DNA from: Corynebacterium simulans | GTDB lineage: Bacteria; Actinomycetota; Actinomycetes; Mycobacteriales; Mycobacteriaceae | DNA length: 64,000 nt | Reading direction: 5' to 3' | Assembly: GCF_001586215.1 (NCBI RefSeq) | Contig: NZ_CP014634.1 | Span: forward strand, 682,001 to 746,000 | In this document: positions 37,047 through 44,686 of the stretch, piece by piece | Numbering within the stretch: position 1 is the stretch's first letter | Layout: every line of letters begins with the position of its first letter | Translations under genes and position numbers: made by a program | Notes under the pieces: model-generated | Told to the model about the DNA's origin: nothing | The model's input: only the letters and a program-made list of their open reading frames with translations | Databases searched by the model: none

Positions 37047-38096
37047 TTAAGAAATCTCGTAGGCGGTCGCGGCATAGCTGCGCGTAATGAGCTGAAGAGC
37101 GCGCGCCAATTCCCCTAAGGTGGGTTCAGGATCATTGCTCGATTCAGCGATTGAATGGGGAAGGTTCGCCTCTTCCTCTCCCCACAAAACAATTTTCAAT
37201 GGTACCAAAGCATTTTCTTCTTCTGGCGCGTCTATCTGCGGGTCAAAGAATATGTCACGCACCGCTGTTCCACCTCTTTGCTGTGCGCGCTCCAAAATAT
37301 GTGGCAACGCCTCAGGGTCAACAAAAGTACCGCCCAGACCATGCGCAGCCCAAACCGCGGCGGCCATGCGGGCAACCAGGGCATTGATAAATACTCCGGA
37401 ACGCTCCTCTGACCAGGAATATGGGTCGACGCCGCAGGAATGAATAACCCTCGCGCCCTCCACAAATTCCCGCAGCTCGCGGCCGGGGTTAGTTGCGGAA
37501 TCATGCTCTGGGCTAAGCGCCTCCAGCTCGCGGTCCACTGCGTCGGCGGCTTCCTCCAACCTGCGGGCTACGAGCTCTCCTTCTTCTTCGAGGACCGCAG
37601 CCACCGCATACAGCGCGGCGATGAACCGAGCCGGCGAGGCTCCCTCCGCCGTGGGCAAAGTGGGTGCCACAAAGGTGGACTCGGGAGCGTCCTCCACGAG
37701 CGGACCGCGCGAGGGCCCGACCAGTACAGTAGCGGCTCCCCTTTTATCCGCAGCAATAAGTGCACGGGAGGCCCAGTCACACTCCGCACGCTCACCTACC
37801 ACCACGACGACATCCAAGGCACCAACAAAGTGCGGGAGTGATTCCGCCACCACCAACGGAATGCGCGCTGGCTCGGCCAGCCCTACCGCTGTATAGGCAG
37901 CCGCGCGGGCTATCTGATCAGTAGGCAAAATGACCAGGCAGCGCGGTTTAGCCCCGCCCAAAAGGCCGGCCAGCTGCGAGATAGCACCGCCTAAGACCCT
38001 GATTTGGGCTCCTTCATGAGCGACGTCGAAATAACGCACGGTTTCTGGGTCATAAGCTGCGCCATCATAGTAAGCACTATCCATGCCGCCGAGCAT
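37047..38096 (-). CDS. TobH-like (SIS-fold) protein, Rv3256c family
   Basis: About 349 aa from the ATG at 38096 (a GTG at 38114 and an ATG at 38084 are alternatives). Two alpha/beta domains resemble a sugar-isomerase fold: CLVILPTDQIARAA and VVVVVGERAECDWASRALIAADKRGAATVLVGPSRGP region, and a C-terminal half ending VPLKIVLWGEEEANLP. RefSeq-type names for this family are TobH or phosphosugar isomerase-like; activity is not known. In other mycolata it lies directly between pmmA and manA; here pmmA is 6.6 kb away because of the inserted sulfur cluster. Confidence 0.78.
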   Translation of the reverse strand: MLGGMDSAYYDGAAYDPETVRYFDVAHEGAQIRVLGGAISQLAGLLGGAKPRCLVILPTDQIARAAAYTAVGLAEPARIPLVVAESLPHFVGALDVVVVVGERAECDWASRALIAADKRGAATVLVGPSRGPLVEDAPESTFVAPTLPTAEGASPARFIAALYAVAAVLEEEGELVARRLEEAADAVDRELEALSPEHDSATNPGRELREFVEGARVIHSCGVDPYSWSEERSGVFINALVARMAAAVWAAHGLGGTFVDPEALPHILERAQQRGGTAVRDIFFDPQIDAPEEENALVPLKIVLWGEEEANLPHSIAESSNDPEPTLGELARALQLITRSYAATAYEIS

Positions 38097-38186
38097 AGTC
38101 TGGCCCTCGGACACGCAGTAGTACTAATTAGAACTTCCCCAGCCAATTATGAATAAAACCCCAGGTATATAATCCCTTTTTGCACG

Positions 38187-38203
38187 TGAGGTGAAATACC
38201 TCA
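38187..38203 (+). promoter_or_regulatory. Palindrome just upstream of cobA
   Basis: TGAGGT-GAAAT-ACCTCA, a perfect 6-bp inverted repeat with 5-bp spacer, 17 bases before the cobA ATG. Its position suits an operator or a small 5' UTR hairpin near the ribosome site. Regulator unknown. Confidence 0.4.
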
Positions 38204-38219
38204 ACTAGAATCAACCAGC

Positions 38220-38984
38220 ATGGTTGCAGCAGAAAGTCCGCAGATTCACCCCGTCGTTTTGATTGGTGGCGGCCCCGGCGCGTGGGACCTCATCACGGTA
38301 CGTGGAATGCACGCCTTGCAGGAAGCGGAGATTATCTTGGCGGATCACCTGGGTCCAGTGCAGCAGCTGGACAAGCTGTGCGACGTTGCAAGCAAAGAGC
38401 TCATCGATGTCTCCAAGCTGCCGTATAAGCGCCAAACCTCCCAAGAAAAGATCAACGAGCTCCTCATCGAGCATGCGCTTGCCGGCCGGAAAGTAGCCCG
38501 CTTGAAAGGTGGCGACCCGTATGTCTTCGGCCGCGGTTTTGAGGAGCTGCAGGCACTTACCGCCGCGTCCATTCCGGTGGAAGTAGTCCCTGGCGTTACC
38601 TCCGCCATCTCGGTTCCTGCTTTGGCAGGCGTGCCCGTCACCCAACGCGGCATCGTGCATGCATTCACAGTAGTTTCCGGCCACCTGCCGCCAGGCCACG
38701 CCAAGTCTTTGGTGGATTGGCAAGCGCTAGCGCAATCGGGGGCTACGCTCAGCATCATCATGGGCGTGAAGAATTCTGCAGCCATCGCCCAGGCCCTTAT
38801 CAATGGCGGTCGTTGCACATCGACGCCTGTGGCCATCATCCAGGAGGGCACAATGGCCAGCGAAAGGGTCTACAAGTGCGTCCTCGGGGACCTCGCGGAG
38901 ACTGTCAGGAAAGAGCAGGTTGCTCCGCCCGCGGTCTTCGTCATCGGCGAGGTCGCCGGGCTAAACAGCCAGGATGCGCAGTAA
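38220..38984 (+). CDS. cobA: Uroporphyrinogen-III C-methyltransferase (SUMT)
   Basis: 254 aa. SAM-dependent double methylation of uroporphyrinogen III to precorrin-2, the branch to siroheme and cobalamin. Motifs: VVLIGGGPGAWDLITVRG (N-terminal SAM loop), LKGGDPYVFGRGFEE (about 93-107), VVPGVTSAISVPALAGVPVTQR region and TLSIIMGVKN. Only the methyltransferase is present; the NAD-dependent dehydrogenase/ferrochelatase half of CysG is missing. It converges on the cysZ-like gene (12 bp) and supplies siroheme precursor for CysI encoded nearby. Confidence 0.95.
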   Translation: MVAAESPQIHPVVLIGGGPGAWDLITVRGMHALQEAEIILADHLGPVQQLDKLCDVASKELIDVSKLPYKRQTSQEKINELLIEHALAGRKVARLKGGDPYVFGRGFEELQALTAASIPVEVVPGVTSAISVPALAGVPVTQRGIVHAFTVVSGHLPPGHAKSLVDWQALAQSGATLSIIMGVKNSAAIAQALINGGRCTSTPVAIIQEGTMASERVYKCVLGDLAETVRKEQVAPPAVFVIGEVAGLNSQDAQ

Positions 38985-38996
38985 CCGCCACCTGGC

Positions 38997-40037
38997 TTAG
39001 TTCGCCTGCAGCGGCGAGTACTCCGCGGCACGGCTGGGCTCCGGGGCAGTTTGCGCCACCACCTTGAAGCCGCGACCCCCGCGCGGGCGGTGTGGCACCA
39101 CAACGTGAAATGCCGCATGCGCTTCGTGCTCTGCCTCCTCGGCAGCTTGTTCAGCAGCGCGCGCCGCACGTGCGCGCAAAGCACCAATCGCCGTGGCGGC
39201 CACTCCCGCTACGGCCACGAGGATCTGCACAGCCACCACGCGCCAAGGCGCGATGGCCCAACCGACGTAGGTTTCAGCACCGCTTATCACCTTGCCGATG
39301 TTCAGCGCCACAATTGCAGTTCCGACAACACCGCCCAGCACCACCGGGTTAACACGCGAAATCAACCAAGCGGCAATCGGTGCCGTAACCGCCCCGCCAA
39401 CCAGCAGCGCAATCACCGCTGCCAAATTAGCCACAATGTCATTCCACAACCCCACCAGGAACCCGGCAGTCGCACCGAAAGTCACCAGGAATTCCGCCGT
39501 ATTAACGGTTCCCACGATGCGCCGCGGCTGCTCTTTACCAATCGCCATCATCGTCGAGGTGGATATCGGACCCCATCCACCACCGCCCGTGGCATCGACG
39601 AATCCGCCGACTATCCCTAGACCTGCTAGAAATCCTGCGGAATGCTTGCTGCGATAGGCCGAAGGCTTCTTTTGCAGGCGCGCGAAACGCCACACGAGGT
39701 TGGTTCCAATGCCTACAAGAATTAACGCGGTTATCGGCGCCGCAGCCGCAGTCGAGATATTAGACAACACGCTCGCCCCCAGAAAGGCCGCGAGCGCCCC
39801 GGGCAGTCCGAGCTTGAATACCGTTGGCCAATGCACGTTTCCAAAGCGCCAATGGCTAATGCCTGATACCAGCGTCGTTCCGAGTTCCGCCGTGTGCACC
39901 ACCGCAGAGGCTTGTGCCGGCCCAAGACCAGCCAAAAGCAGCATGGTCGTGGAGGTTACGCCGAAGCCCATGCCAATGCCGCCGTCGACAAGCTGAGCCG
40001 CAGCGCCGGCTAGAGCAATCAGAATGAACGACCGCAT
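38997..40037 (-). CDS. TauE/SafE-family sulfite/sulfate transporter (CysZ-like)
   Basis: 346 aa with about eight hydrophobic segments. The TauE/SafE repeat LVDGGIGMGFGVTSTTMLLLAGLGP (early part) and GFVDATGGGGWGPISTSTMMAIG (second half) are clear, as are HTAELGTTLVSGISHWRFGN and the matching NTAEFLVTFGATAG. In C. glutamicum the same operon position is cysZ, thought to import sulfate or move sulfite (from memory). Last gene of the cysI-cysX-chelatase run, 5 bp after it. A cytoplasmic His/Arg-rich C-tail follows the last TM. Confidence 0.85.
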   Translation of the reverse strand: MRSFILIALAGAAAQLVDGGIGMGFGVTSTTMLLLAGLGPAQASAVVHTAELGTTLVSGISHWRFGNVHWPTVFKLGLPGALAAFLGASVLSNISTAAAAPITALILVGIGTNLVWRFARLQKKPSAYRSKHSAGFLAGLGIVGGFVDATGGGGWGPISTSTMMAIGKEQPRRIVGTVNTAEFLVTFGATAGFLVGLWNDIVANLAAVIALLVGGAVTAPIAAWLISRVNPVVLGGVVGTAIVALNIGKVISGAETYVGWAIAPWRVVAVQILVAVAGVAATAIGALRARAARAAEQAAEEAEHEAHAAFHVVVPHRPRGGRGFKVVAQTAPEPSRAAEYSPLQAN

Positions 40038-40042
40038 TTCTA

Positions 40043-40756
40043 TTATCCGATCTGTGCAAGCATGTGAGTCTGGGTGGACAGGCCCACTGCATGGGCAAAA
40101 CGGTCAGCAACGACCCCAGCAAGGTCAGTGCCTAGCGGGGAGTCTACCTGCGCAGGGGAATCCGCGAGCAGGTCCAGCAACAGCCCTGCCGTGCTAAACA
40201 GTGGCAACACCCGCACCGCACCGTGACTGCGCACCTGCTTGGCGACGCCCTCTTTCCCACCACGTGTTGCAAACACCGCCGAAGTGGACAGATGAGTGAG
40301 GCTTTCTACATTCGCAGCGAGGTCGCGCACAGCGCTATTCGCCTTCTCGTCTGAAGAGCCTACGGCATAGATGACGAGATGCTGTGGCTTCTTACCTGTC
40401 TGCGGCGCCATCGCACGCGCTGCTAGGAGCTCCGCGATGTCGGCCCCGGTGCCTAAGCCTTCTGCTTGCAGCAGCCGCAGCCCGGCGGATTGCGCAGCGC
40501 GATCGATCGCTTCCGGCACATCCACGCGCAGGTGATAGCCCCGCGTAAACAGCAGTGGTACGACCACCGCTTCCCTCTGCCCCGCGGCAGCTACTCGTTG
40601 CGCTGCAGCTTCCAAGTCAGATTCGTGAAAGTCGAGGTAAGCCGCTTCATAGGATGTGGCACCGGCAAGTGCCGCCGCCTTTCGCGTCAAAGCCTCAATG
40701 CCAAGAGCTGCCGCTGGATGGCGCGAACCATGTGAAAGCGTAATCAGTGCTCTCAT
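40043..40756 (-). CDS. Sirohydrochlorin chelatase, CbiX-like (CysY position)
   Basis: 237 aa. The metal-binding His lies in LITLSHGSRHPAAA (residue 9), and VVVPLLFTRGYHLRVDVPEA carries the second His of the CbiX/SirB family. The C-terminal half repeats the fold (RVLPLFSTAGLLLDLL). It inserts Fe2+ into sirohydrochlorin to give siroheme for CysI. It overlaps cysX by 4 bp. Equivalent to cysY of C. glutamicum by place in the operon. Confidence 0.88.
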   Translation of the reverse strand: MRALITLSHGSRHPAAALGIEALTRKAAALAGATSYEAAYLDFHESDLEAAAQRVAAAGQREAVVVPLLFTRGYHLRVDVPEAIDRAAQSAGLRLLQAEGLGTGADIAELLAARAMAPQTGKKPQHLVIYAVGSSDEKANSAVRDLAANVESLTHLSTSAVFATRGGKEGVAKQVRSHGAVRVLPLFSTAGLLLDLLADSPAQVDSPLGTDLAGVVADRFAHAVGLSTQTHMLAQIG

Positions 40757-41028
40757 CGTCTGCTCCCCACGCTTGCATCTTGCTTAGCAGCAGACAGATG
40801 CCCGCGGCGTTGTAGCGATCGTTGCAACGCCTCGTTGGAAGAAACCGTCTTGGCAGGTGCTACCGGCGCATCATCCTGACCGTGGAACATCACGGAAAAG
40901 ATACGCAGGCACTCGCAGCACTTCCAAGCGAAATCGCCTTCCTCATCGGGAAAGAGGTTCATGCCGCCGCAGTAGGGGCAGTACATCGGATGGTTGCGGT
41001 TCGGATTCGGCTCGCGGCGAAAATTCAC
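40753..41028 (-). CDS. cysX: CysX-like zinc-ribbon/ferredoxin-type small protein
   Basis: 91 aa. N-terminal module with YCPYCGG (C-x2-C) and KCCECLRIF (C-C-x-C), a four- or five-cysteine metal knuckle, followed by a Ser/Gln/Arg tail without structure. In C. glutamicum cysX lies right after cysI and is proposed as an electron carrier for sulfite reductase. The cysteines fit a rubredoxin or zinc ribbon better than a [4Fe-4S] ferredoxin. GTG start and stop both overlap neighbours by 4 bp. Confidence 0.8.
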   Translation of the reverse strand: MNFRREPNPNRNHPMYCPYCGGMNLFPDEEGDFAWKCCECLRIFSVMFHGQDDAPVAPAKTVSSNEALQRSLQRRGHLSAAKQDASVGSRR

Positions 41029-42701
41029 TGCAGATCTCCCTCATCTGCGCGCAGGACCCAGTGGCGGAACTGCTCGCCTTCCTCGCGCTGCTCCTTATAT
41101 TTCTGCACCAACCGGATTACATAGTCTGGGACCTCATCCGCGATGACCTTGTGCCCGCGCAGCTTGCGCCCCCAGTCCGGGGAGAGCCCGAGCGCGCCGC
41201 CCAGATGCACCTGGAAGCCCTCAACACGGTTTCCTTCGGAATCAGTAACGATCTGGCCCTTCAGTCCAATATCCGAAACCTGGGAACGAGCGCAAGCATT
41301 CGGGCAGCCGTTGAGTGCGATGGAAATCGGCATGTCGAGGTCACCCAAGGTGTCTTCCAAGATGTCCACCAGCTCAATCGCCCGGGCCTTCGTGGTTACG
41401 TGCGCAAGCTTGCAGAACTCTAAGCCGGTGCAGGAAATAACGCCGCGCCGGAACTCAGATGGCTGCGAGTACAAACCGGTCTCATCGAGCGCCCGCGAAA
41501 GAGCCGGAATATCGTCTTCCTTGACGTCGAGGAAGAGAAGTTCCTTCATCGGCGTGGTGCGGATGCGGGTAATGCCGAAACGCTCCGCGACGTCGGCAAT
41601 AGCGATGAGTTGCTCGCCCGTGGCATGGCCTACGGTGGGCTTGACGCCGAGATAAAAGTTGCCATCCTTTTGCCTATGCACGCCCAAGTGGTCGCGGGAG
41701 CCAGGCTCGACGGTAAGGGGCTCGCCGTCGGCAAGCGGGGCGTCCAAGTACTCGTTTTCTAGCACCTCGCGGAACTTCTTGATGCCCCACTCAGCGACGA
41801 GGAACTTCAGGCGCGCTCGATTGCGATTGCGGCGGTAGCCATAATCGCGGAAGATGCGAGCCACGCCGGCCCACACCTCCGGCACACGCTCAAGCGGCAC
41901 CCAAGCGCCCAAGGACTGGGAAAGCATGGGATTTGTGGACAAGCCGCCGCCGACGAAGCAGTCGAAACCAGGGCCGTACTCGGGGTGATCGACGCCGACG
42001 AACGCGATGTCCTGAATCTCGTGAGTAACGTCCTGCCGGCGATTGCCCGAAATGGCCGTCTTGAACTTGCGCGGGAAGTTGTGGAACTCCTCGCGCGGGA
42101 GGTAATTATCCACGATTTCATCGATGGCCGGGGTGGCGTCGATGATTTCGTCTTCCGCGACGCCCGCCACCGGCGAGCCCAAGATGACGCGGGGAACGTC
42201 GCCACAGCCCAACAGAGTATCGAGGCCCACCGCGCGCAGCTTTTCCCAGATGCCCGGGACGTCCTCAATCTGAATCCAGTGCAGCTGGATGTTTTGACGG
42301 TCCGTGAAATCCGCGGTGGAACGCGCATGATCCCGCGAGATCTCCCCCACCGTGCGCAGCTGCTGCGGGCTGACGCGACCGCCGTCGAAGCGCACGCGCA
42401 TCATGAAGTACTCATCCTGCAACTCCGCATTGCTGAGCTTGGAGGTTAGCTCGCCTCCCAGATTCTGGTTGCGCTGGGTATAAAGGCCAAGCCACTTAAA
42501 ACGCGGCGCAAGGTCTTCCGGCGGGATGGACTTAAAGCCCTGCTTGGAGTAAATATCGATGACACGCTGGCGGGCGGAGAGACCGCCGTCCTCACGCTTG
42601 ATCTCCTCGTCCGCGTTAAGCGGTTTTGTACCGTCGATTTTCCATTGTCCCTCTGGCTTGCGCGTACGAGACTTGGCGGTAGGTTTCGTTGCGGTAGTCA
42701 T
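41025..42701 (-). CDS. cysI: Assimilatory ferredoxin-type sulfite reductase CysI
   Basis: 558 aa from ATG 42701 (longer reading to 42737 begins TTG and is less likely). Six-electron reduction of sulfite to sulfide. Siroheme-[4Fe-4S] ligands are in CTGLEFCK (about 416-422) and NGCPNACARS (about 455-464). LLGCGDVPRVILG carries the Cys that pairs with Tyr in the mycobacterial NirA crosslink (from memory). Repeated SiR ferredoxin-like halves are clear. Two palindromes in the divergent promoter region suggest control by McbR/CysR-type regulators. The cysH, cysD and cysN genes that follow it in C. glutamicum are absent. Confidence 0.94.
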   Translation of the reverse strand: MTTATKPTAKSRTRKPEGQWKIDGTKPLNADEEIKREDGGLSARQRVIDIYSKQGFKSIPPEDLAPRFKWLGLYTQRNQNLGGELTSKLSNAELQDEYFMMRVRFDGGRVSPQQLRTVGEISRDHARSTADFTDRQNIQLHWIQIEDVPGIWEKLRAVGLDTLLGCGDVPRVILGSPVAGVAEDEIIDATPAIDEIVDNYLPREEFHNFPRKFKTAISGNRRQDVTHEIQDIAFVGVDHPEYGPGFDCFVGGGLSTNPMLSQSLGAWVPLERVPEVWAGVARIFRDYGYRRNRNRARLKFLVAEWGIKKFREVLENEYLDAPLADGEPLTVEPGSRDHLGVHRQKDGNFYLGVKPTVGHATGEQLIAIADVAERFGITRIRTTPMKELLFLDVKEDDIPALSRALDETGLYSQPSEFRRGVISCTGLEFCKLAHVTTKARAIELVDILEDTLGDLDMPISIALNGCPNACARSQVSDIGLKGQIVTDSEGNRVEGFQVHLGGALGLSPDWGRKLRGHKVIADEVPDYVIRLVQKYKEQREEGEQFRHWVLRADEGDLQ

Positions 42702-42745
42702 GGCGGTGAACAATTGCCTTTCGTAGTGGTTGCCCAAAACCTACC

Positions 42746-42764
42746 TGTCTAACCTCAATAGACA
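42746..42764 (-). promoter_or_regulatory. Operator-like palindrome upstream of cysI
   Basis: TGTCTA-N7-TAGACA, a perfect 6-bp inverted repeat 45 bp upstream of the cysI start. The half-site is the TAGAC/GTCTA element used by McbR in C. glutamicum, but the halves face the opposite way, so it may belong to another sulfur regulator such as CysR. Confidence 0.5.
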
Positions 42765-42900
42765 AAGCGGTTCGGATTAATTTCACCACTCCTTACAGTG
42801 TGACCTGCGACAACACCGCCAAGCTGGAAGAATCTAAATAACCCGGTTGCCGGATTTGCGATAGCGCGGTTCAATAAAACCCACGCTCACACAGTTTCAG

Positions 42901-42916
42901 CAGACTAATCAGTCTA
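42901..42916 (+). promoter_or_regulatory. McbR-like box upstream of fpr
   Basis: CAGAC-TAATCA-GTCTA matches the McbR consensus TAGAC-N6-GTCTA at 9 of 10 defined bases. McbR is the SAH-responsive repressor of sulfur-amino-acid genes in Corynebacterium. It lies 124 bp before the fpr start in the divergent cysI-fpr region. Confidence 0.55.
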
Positions 42917-42935
42917 ATATTCATAAAAAGAATTA

Positions 42936-42997
42936 GAACGACTAGTATTACGACCAGTACCTGAACGATAACTTTTAGCGTTTAGCACTAGTCGTTC
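42936..42997. promoter_or_regulatory. Widely spaced inverted repeat in the fpr promoter
   Basis: GAACGACTAGT (42936-42946) and ACTAGTCGTTC (42987-42997) are exact inverted copies 51 bp apart centre to centre, about five helical turns. Suits a looping repressor or paired operator. Each arm also holds the CTAG palindrome. Confidence 0.4.
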
Positions 42998-43039
42998 CAA
43001 TATCCCGTAAAAAATCTTGAGGAAAGGCCCACTACTGAT

Positions 43040-44389
43040 ATGTCGCAAGCCCCACTGAAGGTAGCCGTCATCGGCGCTGGCCCAGCAGGCATCTACGCCT
43101 CTGACATCCTGGTTAAAAAGACCGGTGGCAATGTTGAGATCGATCTCATCGAGCAAATGCCAGCTCCCTTCGGCCTGATCCGCTACGGCGTGGCGCCGGA
43201 TCACCCACGCATCAAGGGCATCGTCAACTCTCTGCACCGCGTTTTGGAAACCGAGCAAATTCGCCTCATCTCCAACGTGCACGTCGGCCGCGACCTCACG
43301 GTGGCACAGCTGCAGGAACATTACGACGCAGTCGTCTTCGCAACCGGCGCTGTCGGCGACCGCAACCTCGACGTCCCAGGCGCAGACCTCGAAGGCGTCC
43401 ACGGCGCAGGCGAGTTCGTTGGTTTCTACGATGGCAACCCCCGCTTCAACCGCGAGTGGGATCTCAGCGCAAAGGAAGTAGCCGTCGTGGGCGTGGGCAA
43501 CGTTGGACTCGACGTCGCCCGCATCTTGGCGAAGACCGGCGACGAGCTCAAGGTCACCGAAATCCCAGACAACGTTTATGACTCCCTGGCCAAGAACCAG
43601 GCTGAAACGGTCCGCGTTTTCGGCCGCCGCGGCCCCGCACAGGCTAAGTTCACTCCGCTCGAGCTTAAGGAGCTGGACCACTCCCCGACCATCAACGTTG
43701 TTGTCGACCCAGAAGACATCGACTACGACGAAGCTTCTCTCGAAGCACGTGCAAACTCTAAGTCCCAGGATCTGGTCTGCCAGACCCTCGAGGGCTACGC
43801 CATCCGCGAGCCGAAGGATGCGCCGCACACCCTGCAGATTCACCTCTTCGAGCAGCCGGTCGAAATCCTCGGCGAGAACGGCAAGGTCACCGGCATCAAG
43901 ACCGAACGCACGGAGCTAACTGGCGACGGCAACGTTCGCGGCACCGGCAAGTTCACCGAGTGGCCTGTCCAGGCTGTTTACCTCGCCGTGGGTTACCGTT
44001 CCGATGCCATCGATACCGTTCCTTTCAATACCGACAAAAACGTCATCAACAACGATGGCGGCCACGTCATCGAGCAGGACGACAGCATCGTTCCGGGCCT
44101 CTACGCCACGGGCTGGATCAAGCGTGGCCCGGTCGGACTTATTGGCAACACCAAGTCTGATGCGACGGAGACCATCGGTATGTTGCTCGAGGACGCCGAG
44201 GCTGGCAAGCTTTCCCACTCCTCCGACGAGGACATCACCGCAACCTTGTCCGAAGCAGGCATCGAGTTCCTGACCTGGGATGGTTGGAAGAACCTCGACG
44301 CCGCCGAGCGTGCGCTTGGTGAGGCAGAAGGCCGCGAGCGCAAGAAGTACGTCGAGTGGGAGGACATGGTTACCCACTCCCGCGGCTAA
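43040..44389 (+). CDS. fpr: Ferredoxin/flavodoxin-NADP+ reductase (FprA type)
   Basis: 449 aa adrenodoxin-reductase-like flavoprotein. FAD fold VAVIGAGPAGIYASDIL (about 8-24), NADPH fold VAVVGVGNVGLDVARIL (about 148-164), and RYGVAPDHPRIKGI and GWIKRGPVGLIGNTKSDA, hallmarks of FprA. It passes electrons from NADPH to ferredoxin, probably for CysI, from which it is divergently transcribed; the corresponding C. glutamicum gene is fpr2. Ribosome site GAGGAAAGG. A perfect terminator follows. Confidence 0.95.
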   Translation: MSQAPLKVAVIGAGPAGIYASDILVKKTGGNVEIDLIEQMPAPFGLIRYGVAPDHPRIKGIVNSLHRVLETEQIRLISNVHVGRDLTVAQLQEHYDAVVFATGAVGDRNLDVPGADLEGVHGAGEFVGFYDGNPRFNREWDLSAKEVAVVGVGNVGLDVARILAKTGDELKVTEIPDNVYDSLAKNQAETVRVFGRRGPAQAKFTPLELKELDHSPTINVVVDPEDIDYDEASLEARANSKSQDLVCQTLEGYAIREPKDAPHTLQIHLFEQPVEILGENGKVTGIKTERTELTGDGNVRGTGKFTEWPVQAVYLAVGYRSDAIDTVPFNTDKNVINNDGGHVIEQDDSIVPGLYATGWIKRGPVGLIGNTKSDATETIGMLLEDAEAGKLSHSSDEDITATLSEAGIEFLTWDGWKNLDAAERALGEAEGRERKKYVEWEDMVTHSRG

Positions 44390-44400
44390 TTTTCCCGCAT

Positions 44401-44431
44401 AAAAAGCGCCAGCATTGTGCTGGCGCTTTTT
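44401..44431 (+). terminator. Intrinsic terminator of fpr
   Basis: Perfect 14-bp stem AAAAAGCGCCAGCA / TGCTGGCGCTTTTT with a 3-base loop. The A-run and T-run let it act on both strands. Confidence 0.92.
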
Positions 44432-44470
44432 GTGTTGTGCGGCGCTCACCCGCGGCTCAGCCGCCGCGAA

Positions 44471-44656
44471 TGTACCGTTTCTTGCAAATAGGCCAGCAAA
44501 GCTAGCCTGTTTGGGTTCACTATTTACAGGAAACGGTATACGCACCGGGGGGACCGAGACGCGCGGCAATCGTGGCGGCATCCAGGATCCTTTTTCCTGC
44601 AAATAGCGGGCCAAAACACGCAATTCTAGGGCGCTATTTGCAGGAAACGGTACACG
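44471..44656. repeat. Two tandem REP/MITE-like hairpins sharing one 16-20 bp motif
   Basis: The motif GTACCGTTTCCTGCAAATAG occurs four times as two inverted pairs: 44471-44491 (+) with 44520-44541 (-), and 44589-44608 (+) with 44632-44656 (-). Hairpin 1 is 71 bp and hairpin 2 is 68 bp; loops differ, and the loop of hairpin 1 holds a small inner stem GGCcAGC/GCTaGCC. The site lies between the 3' ends of fpr and pmmA, so it is not a promoter. The paired outward arms look like a mobile palindromic element present as two copies. Confidence 0.65.
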
Positions 44657-44660
44657 CAGA

Positions 44661-44686
44661 AAGGCGCCCGCATGGGGAAGGCGCCT
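44661..44686 (-). terminator. Probable terminator of pmmA
   Basis: On the minus strand GGCGCC-TTCCCCATGCG-GGCGCC followed by TTTCT; starts inside the pmmA stop codon region. Confidence 0.5.

Noticed and set aside
42702..43039. SAM or other riboswitch upstream of cysI
   Set aside because: No conserved aptamer helices; the palindromes look like protein operators.
42914..43843. 309-codon minus-strand frame opposite fpr
   Set aside because: The real gene is the FprA-type reductase on the plus strand with all FAD and NADPH motifs; the antisense product has none.
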